Shown here in pieces: positions 1-7,943 of a stretch of DNA of 64,000 nt (position 1 is the stretch's first letter; the number at the start of each line of letters is the position of its first letter). Made by a program: the position numbers and the translations under genes. Below the pieces are notes generated by a model. That model was not told the origin of the DNA. It did not search any database and saw only the letters and a program-made list of their open reading frames with translations. Source of the stretch: Streptomyces sp. TLI_105 (GTDB lineage: Bacteria > Actinomycetota > Actinomycetes > Streptomycetales > Streptomycetaceae); NCBI RefSeq assembly GCF_900105415.1, contig NZ_FNSM01000001.1:6952001-7016000 (forward strand), given 5' to 3'.

Positions 1-159
1 GTGGCCGCTGTGGAACGGCTGGCTCACGAAGCCGGCGGCCGGACACGCCGAGGCGGAGACGTCGGCCGTGGCCGGGGTCGTGGCGACCAGCGCGGGCAGC
101 AGGGCGGCCGTCGCCGCGAGGAGCCGGCTCAGCGCGCGTCGGGAGAGTCCGGTACGCAT
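1..159 (-). CDS. secreted protein, 3' part beyond left edge
   Basis: Only the first 53 codons are in the window. They encode a clear Sec-type signal peptide: MRTGLSRRALSRLL, a hydrophobic Ala/Leu stretch, then ATADVSASACPAAG, with likely cleavage near TADV or SAS-AC. The ATG lies 4 bases after the TGA of the upstream esterase gene, so the two genes are probably translated together from one mRNA. The mature part seen is too short to assign a family. The start choice is firm because the frame opens exactly after the esterase stop. Confidence 0.7.
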   Translation of the reverse strand, partial: MRTGLSRRALSRLLAATAALLPALVATTPATADVSASACPAAGFVSQPFHSGH

Positions 160-163
160 CCGC

Positions 164-1153
164 TCACGCCTTGCGGAGCCGGTCGATGACGCCGTCGATG
201 TCCCGCTGCATCATGTCGTGGCGGATGAAGTGGCCGCCGGGCAGCTCGTACCACTCGTGCGGGATGCCCGCGTTGCCCAGCAGGGAGCGGAACTCCCGCT
301 GTCCCGCGAGCACCTGGGTCTCGTTGGCCGTGTCGAACCAGTTGATCGGGTCGGGGCTGGTGCCGGCGACCAGGAAGACCCGCTTGTTGCGGTAGCTCTC
401 GATCCGCTGCACCGGGTTGTCCGCGCTGACCCGGGCCTCGTCCCAGAACGGCGCCCCGTAGATCGTGCCGCCGTTCAGGTCGAGCGCCGCCGAGCTCGCG
501 TTGGCCCAGTGACCCACGAGGCCGTTGTCCCGGCGCAGGCTGGCCGGCCCGGAGTGGGCGCTCACCGAGGCGAAGTGGCCGTAGTACTTGGCGGCGTACT
601 TCAGCGCGCCGAAGCCGCCCATCGAGAAGCCGGACACGGCACGGCCGTCGTACTCGGCGTACGTACGGAAGTTGGCGTCGATCCACGGGATGAGCTGCGA
701 GATGTGGAACTGCTCCCAGTTCCGCGGGCCGACGTTGGAGCTCACGGGGTTCGAGTACCAGCCCGCGTGCCCGCCGTCGGGCATGACGACGATGATCGGC
801 CTGCCCGCGGTCCAGTCACGGACGCCCTCGCGGTCGAAGGTGATGAAGTCCTGGTCCGTGCCGCCGCCGTGGAGGAGGTAGAGCACCGGGTACGTGCGAC
901 CGCTCCAGTGGTAGTCGTCGGGCAGGAGCACGTTGACGCCGGGGTTCCAGCCGATCGCGCTCGTCGAGAAGCGGTAGTACCACATGCGCGGGTCGGCCTC
1001 GTTGCGGTCCACGATGCGCAGCCCGAAGCCGTCCCCGACGGCGGAGGCCGGTCCCGCCGCGGCCAGGACTCCTCCGCCGCCCAGGGCCAACGCGGCCGAG
1101 AGGCCGCCGGCGGTCTTGAGGATGTTCCGGCGGGTGGGGTTCTTCGCGCTCAA
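164..1153 (-). CDS. Tat-exported alpha/beta-hydrolase esterase (antigen 85/esterase D type)
   Basis: A 329-residue exported serine esterase. I place the start at a TTG preceded by GGAGGT 4 bases upstream; it opens directly on a twin-arginine signal (TRRNILK, residues 7-13) followed by an Ala/Gly/Leu-rich core ending near GPASA. The mature protein has the esterase layout: LLHGGG oxyanion region (about residue 90), the nucleophile elbow GFSMGG near residue 175, and a late Gly-Gly-His near residue 305 as probable catalytic His. The family (PF00756) hydrolyses acyl esters or transfers mycolyl groups; Streptomyces lacks mycolates, so a general secreted esterase is likelier. It is translationally coupled to the next gene at 159. 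Confidence 0.85.
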   Translation of the reverse strand: MSAKNPTRRNILKTAGGLSAALALGGGGVLAAAGPASAVGDGFGLRIVDRNEADPRMWYYRFSTSAIGWNPGVNVLLPDDYHWSGRTYPVLYLLHGGGTDQDFITFDREGVRDWTAGRPIIVVMPDGGHAGWYSNPVSSNVGPRNWEQFHISQLIPWIDANFRTYAEYDGRAVSGFSMGGFGALKYAAKYYGHFASVSAHSGPASLRRDNGLVGHWANASSAALDLNGGTIYGAPFWDEARVSADNPVQRIESYRNKRVFLVAGTSPDPINWFDTANETQVLAGQREFRSLLGNAGIPHEWYELPGGHFIRHDMMQRDIDGVIDRLRKA

Positions 1154-1318
1154 CGTGACCTCCGGGTCGAAGCGGGACGACGGTCGGGAACGTAGCAACG
1201 GCACCGGGCCGGGGTGACCCCGGAAGATTGCGGACTGACAGGCGGCGCCGCGTGGGCTAGGGGGTGCCTCGTCGGTCGGGCGGAGCCCTCGCGTGCCGGT
1301 GGCGGCGGCGCGAGTCGA

Positions 1319-1324
1319 TAGCCT
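1319..1324 (+). promoter_or_regulatory. -10 box of a probable leaderless promoter
   Basis: TAGCCT sits 6 bases before the ATG at 1331 and there is no Shine-Dalgarno sequence, so transcription would start at or next to the start codon. Confidence 0.5.
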
Positions 1325-1330
1325 GGCCGG

Positions 1331-2176
1331 ATGCTCACCGAAGTCACCGCTACCCGCTATGTGACGCCGCTGCGTGAGGGCGGCTCGCTCCCGGGCATCG
1401 TCGAGGCCGACGACCTCGGCACGTACGTCATGAAATTCACCGGCGCCGGCCAGGGGCGCAAGACCCTGGTCGCCGAGGTCGTCTGCGGGCAGCTCGCCCG
1501 GAGACTGGGCCTGCGGGTGCCGGAGCTCGTCACCATCCAGCTCGACCCCGTCATCGGGCTCTCCGAACCCGACCAGGAGGTGCAGGAGCTGCTCAAGGCG
1601 AGCGGCGGCCTCAACCTGGGCATGGACTTCCTGCCCGGCTCGCTGGGCTTCGACCCGCTCGCGTACGAGGTCGACCCCCGGGAGGCCGGCCGGGTCGTCT
1701 GGTTCGACGCGCTGATCAACAACGTCGACCGCTCCTGGCGCAACCCGAACATGCTCGTCTGGCACGGCGACCTGTGGCTCATCGACCACGGCGCCACCAT
1801 GATCTGGCACCACAACTGGCCGGGCGCCCAGGCCTCCGCCGCGAAGCCGTACGACGCCTCCGACCACGCGCTCGCCCCCTTCGCCCCGGACGTCGCCGCC
1901 GCGGCCGCCGAGCTCGCTCCGCTCGTCACCCGCGAGCTCCTGGAGGAGGTCACCGCCGACGTCCCCGACGAGTGGCTCGTCGACGAGCCCGGCTTCGACG
2001 GCACGGACGAGGTGCGCGCCGCGTACGTCTCGGCGCTGCTGCCGCGCGCCGCCACCATCCACGAGCGGATCACGCTCGGGCCGCGCACCGAGAGCCGGCC
2101 GCAGCAGCCGCCCGGCTGGCTCGCCGAACGCCTCGCCCCCCGGAAGCACACCACCGAGAAGGACAGCACGACGTGA
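1331..2176 (+). CDS. HipA-like kinase-fold protein
   Basis: A 281-residue protein resembling the stand-alone HipA-like kinase domain (HipA_2 type). It has a Lys-containing motif GTYVMKFTGAGQG near residues 30-42 (probable nucleotide binding), the catalytic-loop-like NNVDRSWRNPNML near residues 130-143, and LIDHGA near 150, the DFG-like metal site. It is much shorter than full HipA and lacks its N-terminal subdomain, and there is no hipB-like antitoxin beside it. Its stop overlaps the start of the DUF3037 gene (GTGA), so the two form a coupled pair. Such proteins are often mislabelled as aminotransferases; nothing here supports that. Substrate unknown. Confidence 0.8.
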   Translation: MLTEVTATRYVTPLREGGSLPGIVEADDLGTYVMKFTGAGQGRKTLVAEVVCGQLARRLGLRVPELVTIQLDPVIGLSEPDQEVQELLKASGGLNLGMDFLPGSLGFDPLAYEVDPREAGRVVWFDALINNVDRSWRNPNMLVWHGDLWLIDHGATMIWHHNWPGAQASAAKPYDASDHALAPFAPDVAAAAAELAPLVTRELLEEVTADVPDEWLVDEPGFDGTDEVRAAYVSALLPRAATIHERITLGPRTESRPQQPPGWLAERLAPRKHTTEKDSTT

Positions 2177-2556
2177 CCGACCGCGATGTCTTCGAGTACG
2201 CGCTGCTGCGCGTCGTGCCCCGGGTGGAGCGCGGCGAGTGCTTCAACGCGGGAGTGGTCGTCTACTGCCGCGCCCGGTCCTTCGTGGCCGCCCGTACGCA
2301 TCTCGACGAGGCCAAGCTGACGGTGCTCGACCCGGCGGCCGACGTGACCGGCGTGCGGGCCGCGCTGCGCGCCGTCGAGGGGGTCTGTCTGGGCGGCGAC
2401 GCGGCGGGTCAGGCCGCGCGCGACGACGCGGGACGGCGCTTCCGCTGGCTGATCGCGCCGCGCTCCACGGTCGTGCAGCCGGGGCCCGTCCACACGGGTC
2501 TGACCGCCGACCCCGAGGCCGAGGTGGAACGCCTGCTCGACCTTCTCGTCCGGTAG
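2173..2556 (+). CDS. DUF3037 family protein
   Basis: A 127-residue protein starting with GTG that overlaps the kinase stop codon by 4 bases (GTGA), proof of tight coupling. The N-terminal FEYALLRVVPRVERGECFNAGVVVYCR (written here in parts: FEYALLRVVPR, then ECFNAGVVVYCR) is the hallmark of DUF3037, a family of unknown biochemical role. There is no signal peptide or membrane segment. In many genomes this family follows a HipA-like kinase gene, so it is probably a partner or target; that is inference. Confidence 0.8.
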   Translation: MTDRDVFEYALLRVVPRVERGECFNAGVVVYCRARSFVAARTHLDEAKLTVLDPAADVTGVRAALRAVEGVCLGGDAAGQAARDDAGRRFRWLIAPRSTVVQPGPVHTGLTADPEAEVERLLDLLVR

Positions 2557-2604
2557 CTCGTCCGGTAGGGGCAAAGGGAGTGACCTGGTGCACCCGGTGG
2601 GCCG

Positions 2605-2633
2605 TTGACACCGGGTGCCAGGGCTTCTAGCGT
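2605..2633 (+). promoter_or_regulatory. sigma70-type promoter for the SDR gene
   Basis: TTGACA (2605-2610), a 17-base spacer, and TAGCGT (2628-2633) form a near-consensus housekeeping promoter about 105 bases before the SDR start at 2739. Confidence 0.7.
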
Positions 2634-2652
2634 CTCGTCCTGCGGACGATAC

Positions 2653-2666
2653 TAAGCGGTCGCTCA
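2653..2666. promoter_or_regulatory. palindrome, possible operator in the SDR leader
   Basis: T-A-AGCG-GT-CGCT-C-A is a small inverted repeat (arms AGCG/CGCT) about 20 bases downstream of the -10 box, where a TetR-type repressor would block transcription. No regulator gene is adjacent, so the binding protein is unknown. Confidence 0.35.
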
Positions 2667-2738
2667 TGTGCGGGACGCAGGAGCGGACGGACGGTTCGGC
2701 CGCCACCAGGGACGATCCAACGGCGAGGAGAACCAAGC

Positions 2739-3500
2739 ATGTCCACCACCGAGCAGCGCGTAGCCATTGTCACGGGTGCCGCACGGGGCATCGGCGCGGC
2801 CACCGCGCTCCGCCTGGCGGCCGAGGGCCGCGCCGTCGCCGTGCTCGACCTCGACGAGGCGGCCTGCAAGGACACCGTCGAGAAGATCACCGCCGCGGGC
2901 GGCACCGCCCTCGCGGTCGGCTGCGACGTCTCGGACGGCGCGCAGGTGGAGGCCGCCGTCGCGCGGGTCGCCGCCGAGCTCGGCGCGCCGACGATCCTCG
3001 TCAACAACGCGGGCGTGCTCCGCGACAACCTGCTCTTCAAGATGTCCGAGTCCGACTGGGACATCGTCATGAACGTCCACCTCAAGGGCGCCTTCCTGAT
3101 GGCGAAGGCCGTCCAGAAGCACATGGTGGACGCGGGCTTCGGCCGGATCGTCTCCCTCTCCTCCTCCTCGGCGCTCGGCAACCGCGGCCAGGCCAACTAC
3201 TCGGCCGTCAAGGCGGGTCTGCAGGGCTTCACCAAGACCCTCGCCAAGGAGCTCGGCAAGTTCGGCGTCACCGCCAACGCCGTCGCCCCGGGCTTCATCG
3301 TCACCGAGATGACCGCGCAGACCGCCGAGCGCGTCGGCATGGGCTTCGAGGAGTTCCAGGCGGCCGCCGCCTCCATGATCCCGGTGGCGCGGGTCGGCCG
3401 CCCCGAGGACGTCGCCAACGCGATCGCGTTCTTCACGGGCGACGACGCCGGCTTCGTCTCCGGCCAGGTCATGTACGTGGCCGGCGGCCCGCTCAACTGA
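2739..3500 (+). CDS. 3-oxoacyl-ACP reductase-type SDR (FabG family)
   Basis: A 253-residue classical short-chain dehydrogenase/reductase. The NADP site TGAARGIG is near residue 12, NNAG near 89, and the catalytic Ser...Tyr-xxx-Lys is seen as SLSSSSALG followed by YSAVK near 154-158. It matches the FabG length and the C-terminal PEDVANAIAFF/VSGQV pattern, so it probably reduces a beta-ketoacyl thioester or a related ketone with NADPH. The ATG has GGAG 9 bases upstream. A second SDR follows 28 bases downstream in the same direction, so they are likely co-transcribed from the promoter at 2605. It is not in a fatty-acid synthase cluster, so the primary fabG role is doubtful. Confidence 0.88.
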   Translation: MSTTEQRVAIVTGAARGIGAATALRLAAEGRAVAVLDLDEAACKDTVEKITAAGGTALAVGCDVSDGAQVEAAVARVAAELGAPTILVNNAGVLRDNLLFKMSESDWDIVMNVHLKGAFLMAKAVQKHMVDAGFGRIVSLSSSSALGNRGQANYSAVKAGLQGFTKTLAKELGKFGVTANAVAPGFIVTEMTAQTAERVGMGFEEFQAAAASMIPVARVGRPEDVANAIAFFTGDDAGFVSGQVMYVAGGPLN

Positions 3501-3528
3501 CGACCGACAGCGAGAGGAGGAGGCGCGC

Positions 3529-4296
3529 ATGAGCGCACAGGAACGGCCGGAGCCCTCCGGCAAGGTCGCCCTCGTCACCGGCGCCAGCCGGGGCATCGGC
3601 TACGGCGTCGCCGAGGCCCTCGTCGCCCGCGGCGACCGGGTCGTCATCACCGGACGCGGCGAGGAGGCCCTCAAGGAGGCCGTCGAGAGGCTCGGGGTCG
3701 ACCGGGTCATCGCCGTCCCCGGCAAGGCGCACGACGAGGCCCACCAGGCCGCCGCCGTCGAGGCGGCCATGGACGGTTTCGGCCGTCTGGACTTCCTGGT
3801 CAACAACGCCGGCACGAATCCCGTGTTCGGGCCCATCGCGGACATGGACCTCGGAGTGGCCCGCAAGGTGTTCGAGACGAATGTGATCTCCGCGCTCGGT
3901 TTCGCCCAGCGGAGCTGGCACGCCTGGCAGAAGGAGCACGGCGGGGCGATCGTGAACATCGCCTCGATCGCCGGCGTCTCCGCCTCGCCTTTCGTCGGCG
4001 CATACGGAATGAGCAAGGCCGCGATGATCAATCTGACCCTTCAGCTGGCGCATGAATTCGCGCCGGTCGTGCGGGTCAACGCGATCGCTCCGGCCGTCGT
4101 GAAGACGAAATTCGCGCGGCCGCTCTACGAGGGCCGCGAGGCGGAGGCGGCCGCCGCCTATCCGCTCGGCCGGCTCGGCGAGCCCGAGGACATCGGCGGG
4201 GCGGCGGCCTTCCTCACCTCGTCACAGTCGGAGTGGATCACCGGCCAGACGCTCGTCGTCGACGGCGGCATTTTCCTGAACGCCGGAGTCGGGTGA
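3529..4296 (+). CDS. SDR family oxidoreductase
   Basis: A 255-residue classical SDR. Motifs are TGASRGIG near residue 17 (nucleotide binding), NNAG near 92, and YGMSK near 158-162 with Ser in SIAGVSASPF as the remaining catalytic residue. The C-terminal EPEDIGGAAAFLTS and ITGQTLVVDGG are standard. A strong GAGGAGG lies just upstream of the ATG. It is co-directional with and 28 bases from the preceding SDR; the two are only moderately similar, so this is a pair of paralogues with possibly sequential reductions rather than a fresh tandem copy. Substrate not predictable. Confidence 0.88.
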   Translation: MSAQERPEPSGKVALVTGASRGIGYGVAEALVARGDRVVITGRGEEALKEAVERLGVDRVIAVPGKAHDEAHQAAAVEAAMDGFGRLDFLVNNAGTNPVFGPIADMDLGVARKVFETNVISALGFAQRSWHAWQKEHGGAIVNIASIAGVSASPFVGAYGMSKAAMINLTLQLAHEFAPVVRVNAIAPAVVKTKFARPLYEGREAEAAAAYPLGRLGEPEDIGGAAAFLTSSQSEWITGQTLVVDGGIFLNAGVG

Positions 4297-4303
4297 CCGA
4301 TAA

Positions 4304-4332
4304 CCGGACACTTTCCGGATTCTCTTGTCCGG
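4304..4332 (+). terminator. hairpin after the SDR pair
   Basis: CCGGACA (4304-4310) pairs with TGTCCGG (4326-4332) across a 15-base loop, 8 bases after the SDR stop codon. There is no U-run, so termination is plausible rather than certain. Confidence 0.45.
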
Positions 4333-4384
4333 ATTGACCCCGGTTGTGCGCTGAATGCCTCAAGTGCCCCGGCGGGCTCGAACA

Positions 4385-4412
4385 TTGACCTGGCGGGGTG
4401 CTGCGGTATCGT
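4385..4412 (+). promoter_or_regulatory. promoter for the binding-protein gene
   Basis: TTGACC (4385-4390), 16-base spacer, TATCGT (4407-4412); about 34 bases before the start at 4446. Confidence 0.55.
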
Positions 4413-4445
4413 CGGCCGACCCCTGGCTGAACGAGGAGCGTGCAC

Positions 4446-6023
4446 GTGTTCAACCGGACCAGTCTGCAGGCCGCTGCAGCCCTTGTGTCCATATCCCTGG
4501 TAACCGGATGCGGTGTCTTCTCGGACAGCGAATCCGCCGGGGAGCAGAGAATCGTCGTCGGCACGACGAGTTCTCCCACCACGCTTGATCCGGCCGCCGC
4601 CTGGGACAATTCCTGGGAGCTTTTCCGGAATGTCTTCCAGACCCTGGTGAGTTTCCCGACGGGCAGCACCACCCCGCAGTCGGACGCCGCCGACTGCAAG
4701 TTCACGGACACCTCCAGTCGGGTCTTCGAATGCAAGCTCGTGGAGGGCCTGACCTTCTCCAACGGGCACAAACTGGACGCCAAGGCCGTCCAGTACTCGA
4801 TCGAGCGCATCCGCACGATCAACCACAAGGGCGGCCCGAACGGCATGCTCGGCTCGCTCGACAAGATCGACACCGTCGGCGACCGCACCGTCGTCTTCCG
4901 GCTCAACAAGTCGGACGCCACCTTCCCCTTCGTGCTCGCCACCCCCGCGATGTCGCTGGTGGACCCCGCCGAGTACCCGGCCGACCAGCTCCGCAAGGAC
5001 GGCAAGGTCATGGGCTCCGGCCCGTACGTCCTCGACTCGTACACCGAGCGCGAGACGGCGGAGCTGACGAAGAACCCCACCTACAAGGGCTTCGCCGACC
5101 GCAAGAACGGCGGCGTCACGATCAGGTACTTCGACGCCTCCGACGCCATGGTCGCCGCCCTCCGCAAGAAGGAGATCGACGCCACCTACCGCGGCCTCAC
5201 CGCCGAGGAGGTCGTCGCCCTCCAGGAGGACAAGCCGGAGAACAAGGGCCTCCAGCTCGTCGAGTCGACCGGCGCCGACATCCGCTACCTGGTCTTCAAC
5301 ACCCAGGACAAGTCCGTCGCCAAGCTGCCCGTCCGCAAGGCCATCGCCCAGCTCGTCGACCGCGACGAACTGGTCAACAAGGTCTACCAGGGCACCGCCG
5401 AGCCCCTGTACTCGATGGTGCCCAAGGGCATCGCCGCCCACACCACCAAGTTCTTCGACCGCTTCGGCTCGCCCAACGAGGAGAAGGCGAAGAAGATCCT
5501 CCGCAGCGCCGGCATCACCGACCCCGTCGAGCTGGACTTCTGGTACACCACCGACCGGTACGGCTCCTCGACGGCCGCCGAGTTCACCGAGCTCAAGCGG
5601 CAGCTGGAGGAGTCCGGCCTCTTCAAGGTCACCCTGCACGGCAAGCCCTGGAAGGAGTTCCAGGCGGGCTACCAGAAGGGCGAGTACCCGGTCTTCGGCC
5701 GCGGCTGGTTCCCCGACTTCCCGGACCCGGACAACTTCGTCGCCCCCTTCGTGGGCAAGGAGAACGTCCTAGGCACGCCCTACGAGAGCTCCCGGATCAC
5801 CAACGAACTGCTGCCGAAGTCCCGCCGCGAGAGCGACCGCGGGACCGTCACGGACGAGTTCGTGGAGGCCCAGGAGATCCTGGTCCAGGACGTCCGGCTG
5901 CTGCCCCTGTGGCAGGGCAAGCTGTACATCGCGGCCGGGGAGGACATCGGCGGCAGCGAGCGCGCCCTCGACCCGCAGACGGTCATGCAGATGTGGGAGC
6001 TGAGCCGCCGCGCCAGCTGGTAG
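4446..6023 (+). CDS. ABC transporter substrate-binding lipoprotein (peptide/opine type, SBP family 5)
   Basis: A 525-residue exported solute-binding protein. I choose the GTG at 4446 because GGAG lies 7 bases upstream; an in-frame GTG at 4440 would sit only one base from it. The signal ends in the lipobox VTGC near residue 20, so the protein is lipid-anchored. Landmarks of SBP family 5 follow: TTSSPTTLDPAAAWDN, then GLTFSNGHKLDAKAVQYSIERI near residue 105 (given as GLTFSNGHKLDAK and YSIERI), and a C-terminal GWFPDFPDPDNF. The likely ligands are peptides, nickel or sugars. No permease or ATPase genes are adjacent: a transcription terminator and ung follow. It is therefore an orphan receptor that must use a transporter encoded elsewhere. 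Confidence 0.88.
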   Translation: MFNRTSLQAAAALVSISLVTGCGVFSDSESAGEQRIVVGTTSSPTTLDPAAAWDNSWELFRNVFQTLVSFPTGSTTPQSDAADCKFTDTSSRVFECKLVEGLTFSNGHKLDAKAVQYSIERIRTINHKGGPNGMLGSLDKIDTVGDRTVVFRLNKSDATFPFVLATPAMSLVDPAEYPADQLRKDGKVMGSGPYVLDSYTERETAELTKNPTYKGFADRKNGGVTIRYFDASDAMVAALRKKEIDATYRGLTAEEVVALQEDKPENKGLQLVESTGADIRYLVFNTQDKSVAKLPVRKAIAQLVDRDELVNKVYQGTAEPLYSMVPKGIAAHTTKFFDRFGSPNEEKAKKILRSAGITDPVELDFWYTTDRYGSSTAAEFTELKRQLEESGLFKVTLHGKPWKEFQAGYQKGEYPVFGRGWFPDFPDPDNFVAPFVGKENVLGTPYESSRITNELLPKSRRESDRGTVTDEFVEAQEILVQDVRLLPLWQGKLYIAAGEDIGGSERALDPQTVMQMWELSRRASW

Positions 6024-6032
6024 CGGGCCTGC

Positions 6033-6066
6033 GGGGGCCACTGTCAGTGGCCCCCGGTAGGTTTTC
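6033..6066 (+). terminator. intrinsic terminator
   Basis: A perfect 9-bp stem, GGGGGCCAC (6033-6041) with GTGGCCCCC (6047-6055) around a TGTCA loop, followed by GGTAGGTTTT. It ends the binding-protein transcript. Confidence 0.8.
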
Positions 6067-6105
6067 GGACGGAGTAACAGGAACGTCCACCGGAGGTTGT
6101 TGACC

Positions 6106-6789
6106 GTGACCGACACCAGCATGCTGCCCGAGTCCTGGCGGGGTGTCCTCGGCGAGGAGCTGCAGAAGCCGTACTTCGCCCAGCTCACCGAGTTCGTCGA
6201 GGAGGAGCGCGCCAAGGGGCCGGTCTTCCCGCCGAAGGACGAGGTCTTCGCCGCCCTCGACGCCACCCCGTACGACAAGGTGAAGGTCCTGATCCTCGGT
6301 CAGGACCCCTACCACGGCGAGGGGCAGGGCCACGGCCTCTGCTTCTCCGTCCGCCCGGGTGTGAAGACGCCGCCCTCCCTGCGGAACATCTACAAGGAGA
6401 TGCACGAGGAGCTCGGCCACCCGATCCCGGACAACGGCTATCTGATGCCGTGGGCCGAGCAGGGCGTCCTCCTGCTCAACGCCGTGCTGACGGTCCGCTC
6501 CGGCGAGGCGAACTCGCACAAGAACAAGGGCTGGGAGAAGTTCACCGACGCGGTGATCACCGCCGTCGCCTCCCGCCCCGACCCCGCCGTCTTCGTCCTG
6601 TGGGGCAACTACGCGCAGAAGAAGCTGCCGCTCATCGACGAGGAGCGGCACGTCGTGGTGAAGGGCGCGCACCCCTCGCCGCTGTCGGCGAAGAAGTTCT
6701 TCGGCTCGCGGCCCTTCACCCAGATCGACGCGGCCGTCGCGGCCCAGGGACACGAGCCGATCGACTGGCGCATCCCGGACCTCGGCTGA
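6106..6789 (+). CDS. ung: uracil-DNA glycosylase
   Basis: A 227-residue family 1 UDG that removes uracil from DNA to start base-excision repair. The water-activating motif GQDPYH is at about residues 65-70 and the DNA-intercalation loop HPSPLSAKKFFGSRPF near 189. The NLAB-like VLTVRSGEANSHKN is also present. Full family length. The start is GTG 6106 because CGGAGG ends 9 bases before it; upstream in-frame TTG codons at 6097 and 6100 crowd that site. It stands alone between the terminator at 6033 and the next gene. Confidence 0.95.
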   Translation: MTDTSMLPESWRGVLGEELQKPYFAQLTEFVEEERAKGPVFPPKDEVFAALDATPYDKVKVLILGQDPYHGEGQGHGLCFSVRPGVKTPPSLRNIYKEMHEELGHPIPDNGYLMPWAEQGVLLLNAVLTVRSGEANSHKNKGWEKFTDAVITAVASRPDPAVFVLWGNYAQKKLPLIDEERHVVVKGAHPSPLSAKKFFGSRPFTQIDAAVAAQGHEPIDWRIPDLG

Positions 6790-6859
6790 GCCTCGGCCCG
6801 ATCCGGGCCGGGTGCGGCTAGCGTCGTCATTCCCAGTGGGTGAGCGGGTGGAGGTCGCG

Positions 6860-7333
6860 GTGACCGAGCAGCAGCAGGTGTCGGACGACGGGGTCATGAC
6901 CAGGATCGGGCAGGCCATGATGCTGCTCCACGGCGGCGACCGCGAGGAGGCCCGCAACCGCTTCGGGCTGCTGTGGCAGCAGATCGGCCCGGACGGCGAC
7001 CCCCTGCACCGCTGCACCCTCGCGCACTACATGGCCGACGCCCAGGACGATCCCGACACCGAGCTGGCCTGGGACCTGCGGGCGCTGAGCGCGGCCGAAG
7101 GGCTCGCCGAGGAGCGGCTCGCCGCGCACGACTCGGCGGCCGCCCTCCGGGCGCTGTACCCCTCGCTCCATCTGAACCTGGCCGCGGACTACGTCAAGCT
7201 CCGACGGCCCGACGCCGCGCGGGTCCATCTGGACCGGGCCCGCGCCGCCTCGGACCATCTCGACGACGACGGCTACGGGAACGGGGTACGGGCCGCGATC
7301 GAGCGTCTGGAGCTGCGGCTCAGGGACGCGTGA
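6860..7333 (+). CDS. TPR-like helical repeat protein
   Basis: A 157-residue cytoplasmic, all-helical protein. Several stretches read like tetratricopeptide helices: GQAMMLLHGGDREEARNRF, then HYMADAQDDPDTELAWDLRAL, then NLAADYVKLRRPDAARVHLDR. The GTG at 6860 has GGAGG 5 bases upstream, which sets the start; an open upstream extension has no ribosome site. A similar gene is common in Streptomyces but has no known function. TPR proteins usually mediate protein-protein contacts, so a scaffold role is a guess. Confidence 0.75.
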   Translation: MTEQQQVSDDGVMTRIGQAMMLLHGGDREEARNRFGLLWQQIGPDGDPLHRCTLAHYMADAQDDPDTELAWDLRALSAAEGLAEERLAAHDSAAALRALYPSLHLNLAADYVKLRRPDAARVHLDRARAASDHLDDDGYGNGVRAAIERLELRLRDA

Positions 7334-7351
7334 CCGACCCGGTGGGGAGGT

Positions 7352-7837
7352 TCACCGGCCGTACGCGCCGTGACAGATCCTGGCCTGGGCGCTGTCGGGG
7401 TCCCAGCCGCCGTACCGCTCGCCCAGGTCGCAGACGTCCGCCCGGGAGACCGGCGGGTTCCTCGGCAGCTCCGTGAGCTCCGGCAGCACGGGAAGGTCCG
7501 GCCGGGCCACCGGGCGCGGATGCTCACGCTGTCGCGGTACGGGGGCGGGGTGCGGTCTCTCCGGGCGGGGAGGCGTCACCGCCCGCCGGTGCTGCCCCGC
7601 CGGAGGTGTCGCGCGGGGCGCGGCGGACGGCGGGGGAGCGGGGAGCGCCGCCTCGAGGGCCTCGCGGGCCGGGCCCTCGACGATCTGCGGTGCCACGTCC
7701 TGGGCGGGGGCGGTGTCGGCCGCGGGCGCGGAGACGGGGGCGGGTGCCGTCGGCGGGGCGTCCACCGAGACGCAGCCCGCCAGGGCGGCGACCGCCGCTC
7801 CGACCAGGATCTTCGCTGTTGTTCGGGTTCCATGCAC
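7352..7837 (-). CDS. small proline-rich lipoprotein
   Basis: A 161-residue lipoprotein. A GTG start leads into the signal KILVGAAVAALAGC, with lipobox ALAGC at about residues 18-22. A long Pro/Ala-rich linker follows (about residues 25-120), as in proteins that span the cell wall, then a compact C-terminal domain, ADVCDLGERYGGW...ARICHGAYGR, with two cysteines that could form a disulfide. I recognise this C-terminal motif from other Streptomyces hypothetical lipoproteins but know no function. There is no clear Shine-Dalgarno site. Confidence 0.72.
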   Translation of the reverse strand: MHGTRTTAKILVGAAVAALAGCVSVDAPPTAPAPVSAPAADTAPAQDVAPQIVEGPAREALEAALPAPPPSAAPRATPPAGQHRRAVTPPRPERPHPAPVPRQREHPRPVARPDLPVLPELTELPRNPPVSRADVCDLGERYGGWDPDSAQARICHGAYGR

Positions 7838-7891
7838 CCGCGCAACTCTGCTGGTCCGTACGCGATCTTCGCGCCCCTACCGGCGGGGAAT

Positions 7892-7918
7892 GCCCCGCAC
7901 GGGTGAGCCGTGCGGGGC
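7892..7918 (-). terminator. hairpin after the DinB-like gene
   Basis: GCCCCGCACGG (7892-7902) and CCGTGCGGGGC (7908-7918) form a perfect 11-bp stem with loop GTGAG, 26 bases past the DinB-like gene stop; no U-run. Confidence 0.55.
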
Positions 7919-7943
7919 CCGGTCTTGACCGGTCCGGCCGGGG

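Noticed and set aside
2739..3500. The primary fatty-acid fabG
   Set aside because: No fabD, fabH, acpP or inhA-like genes are adjacent, and FabG-like SDRs are abundant in Streptomyces.
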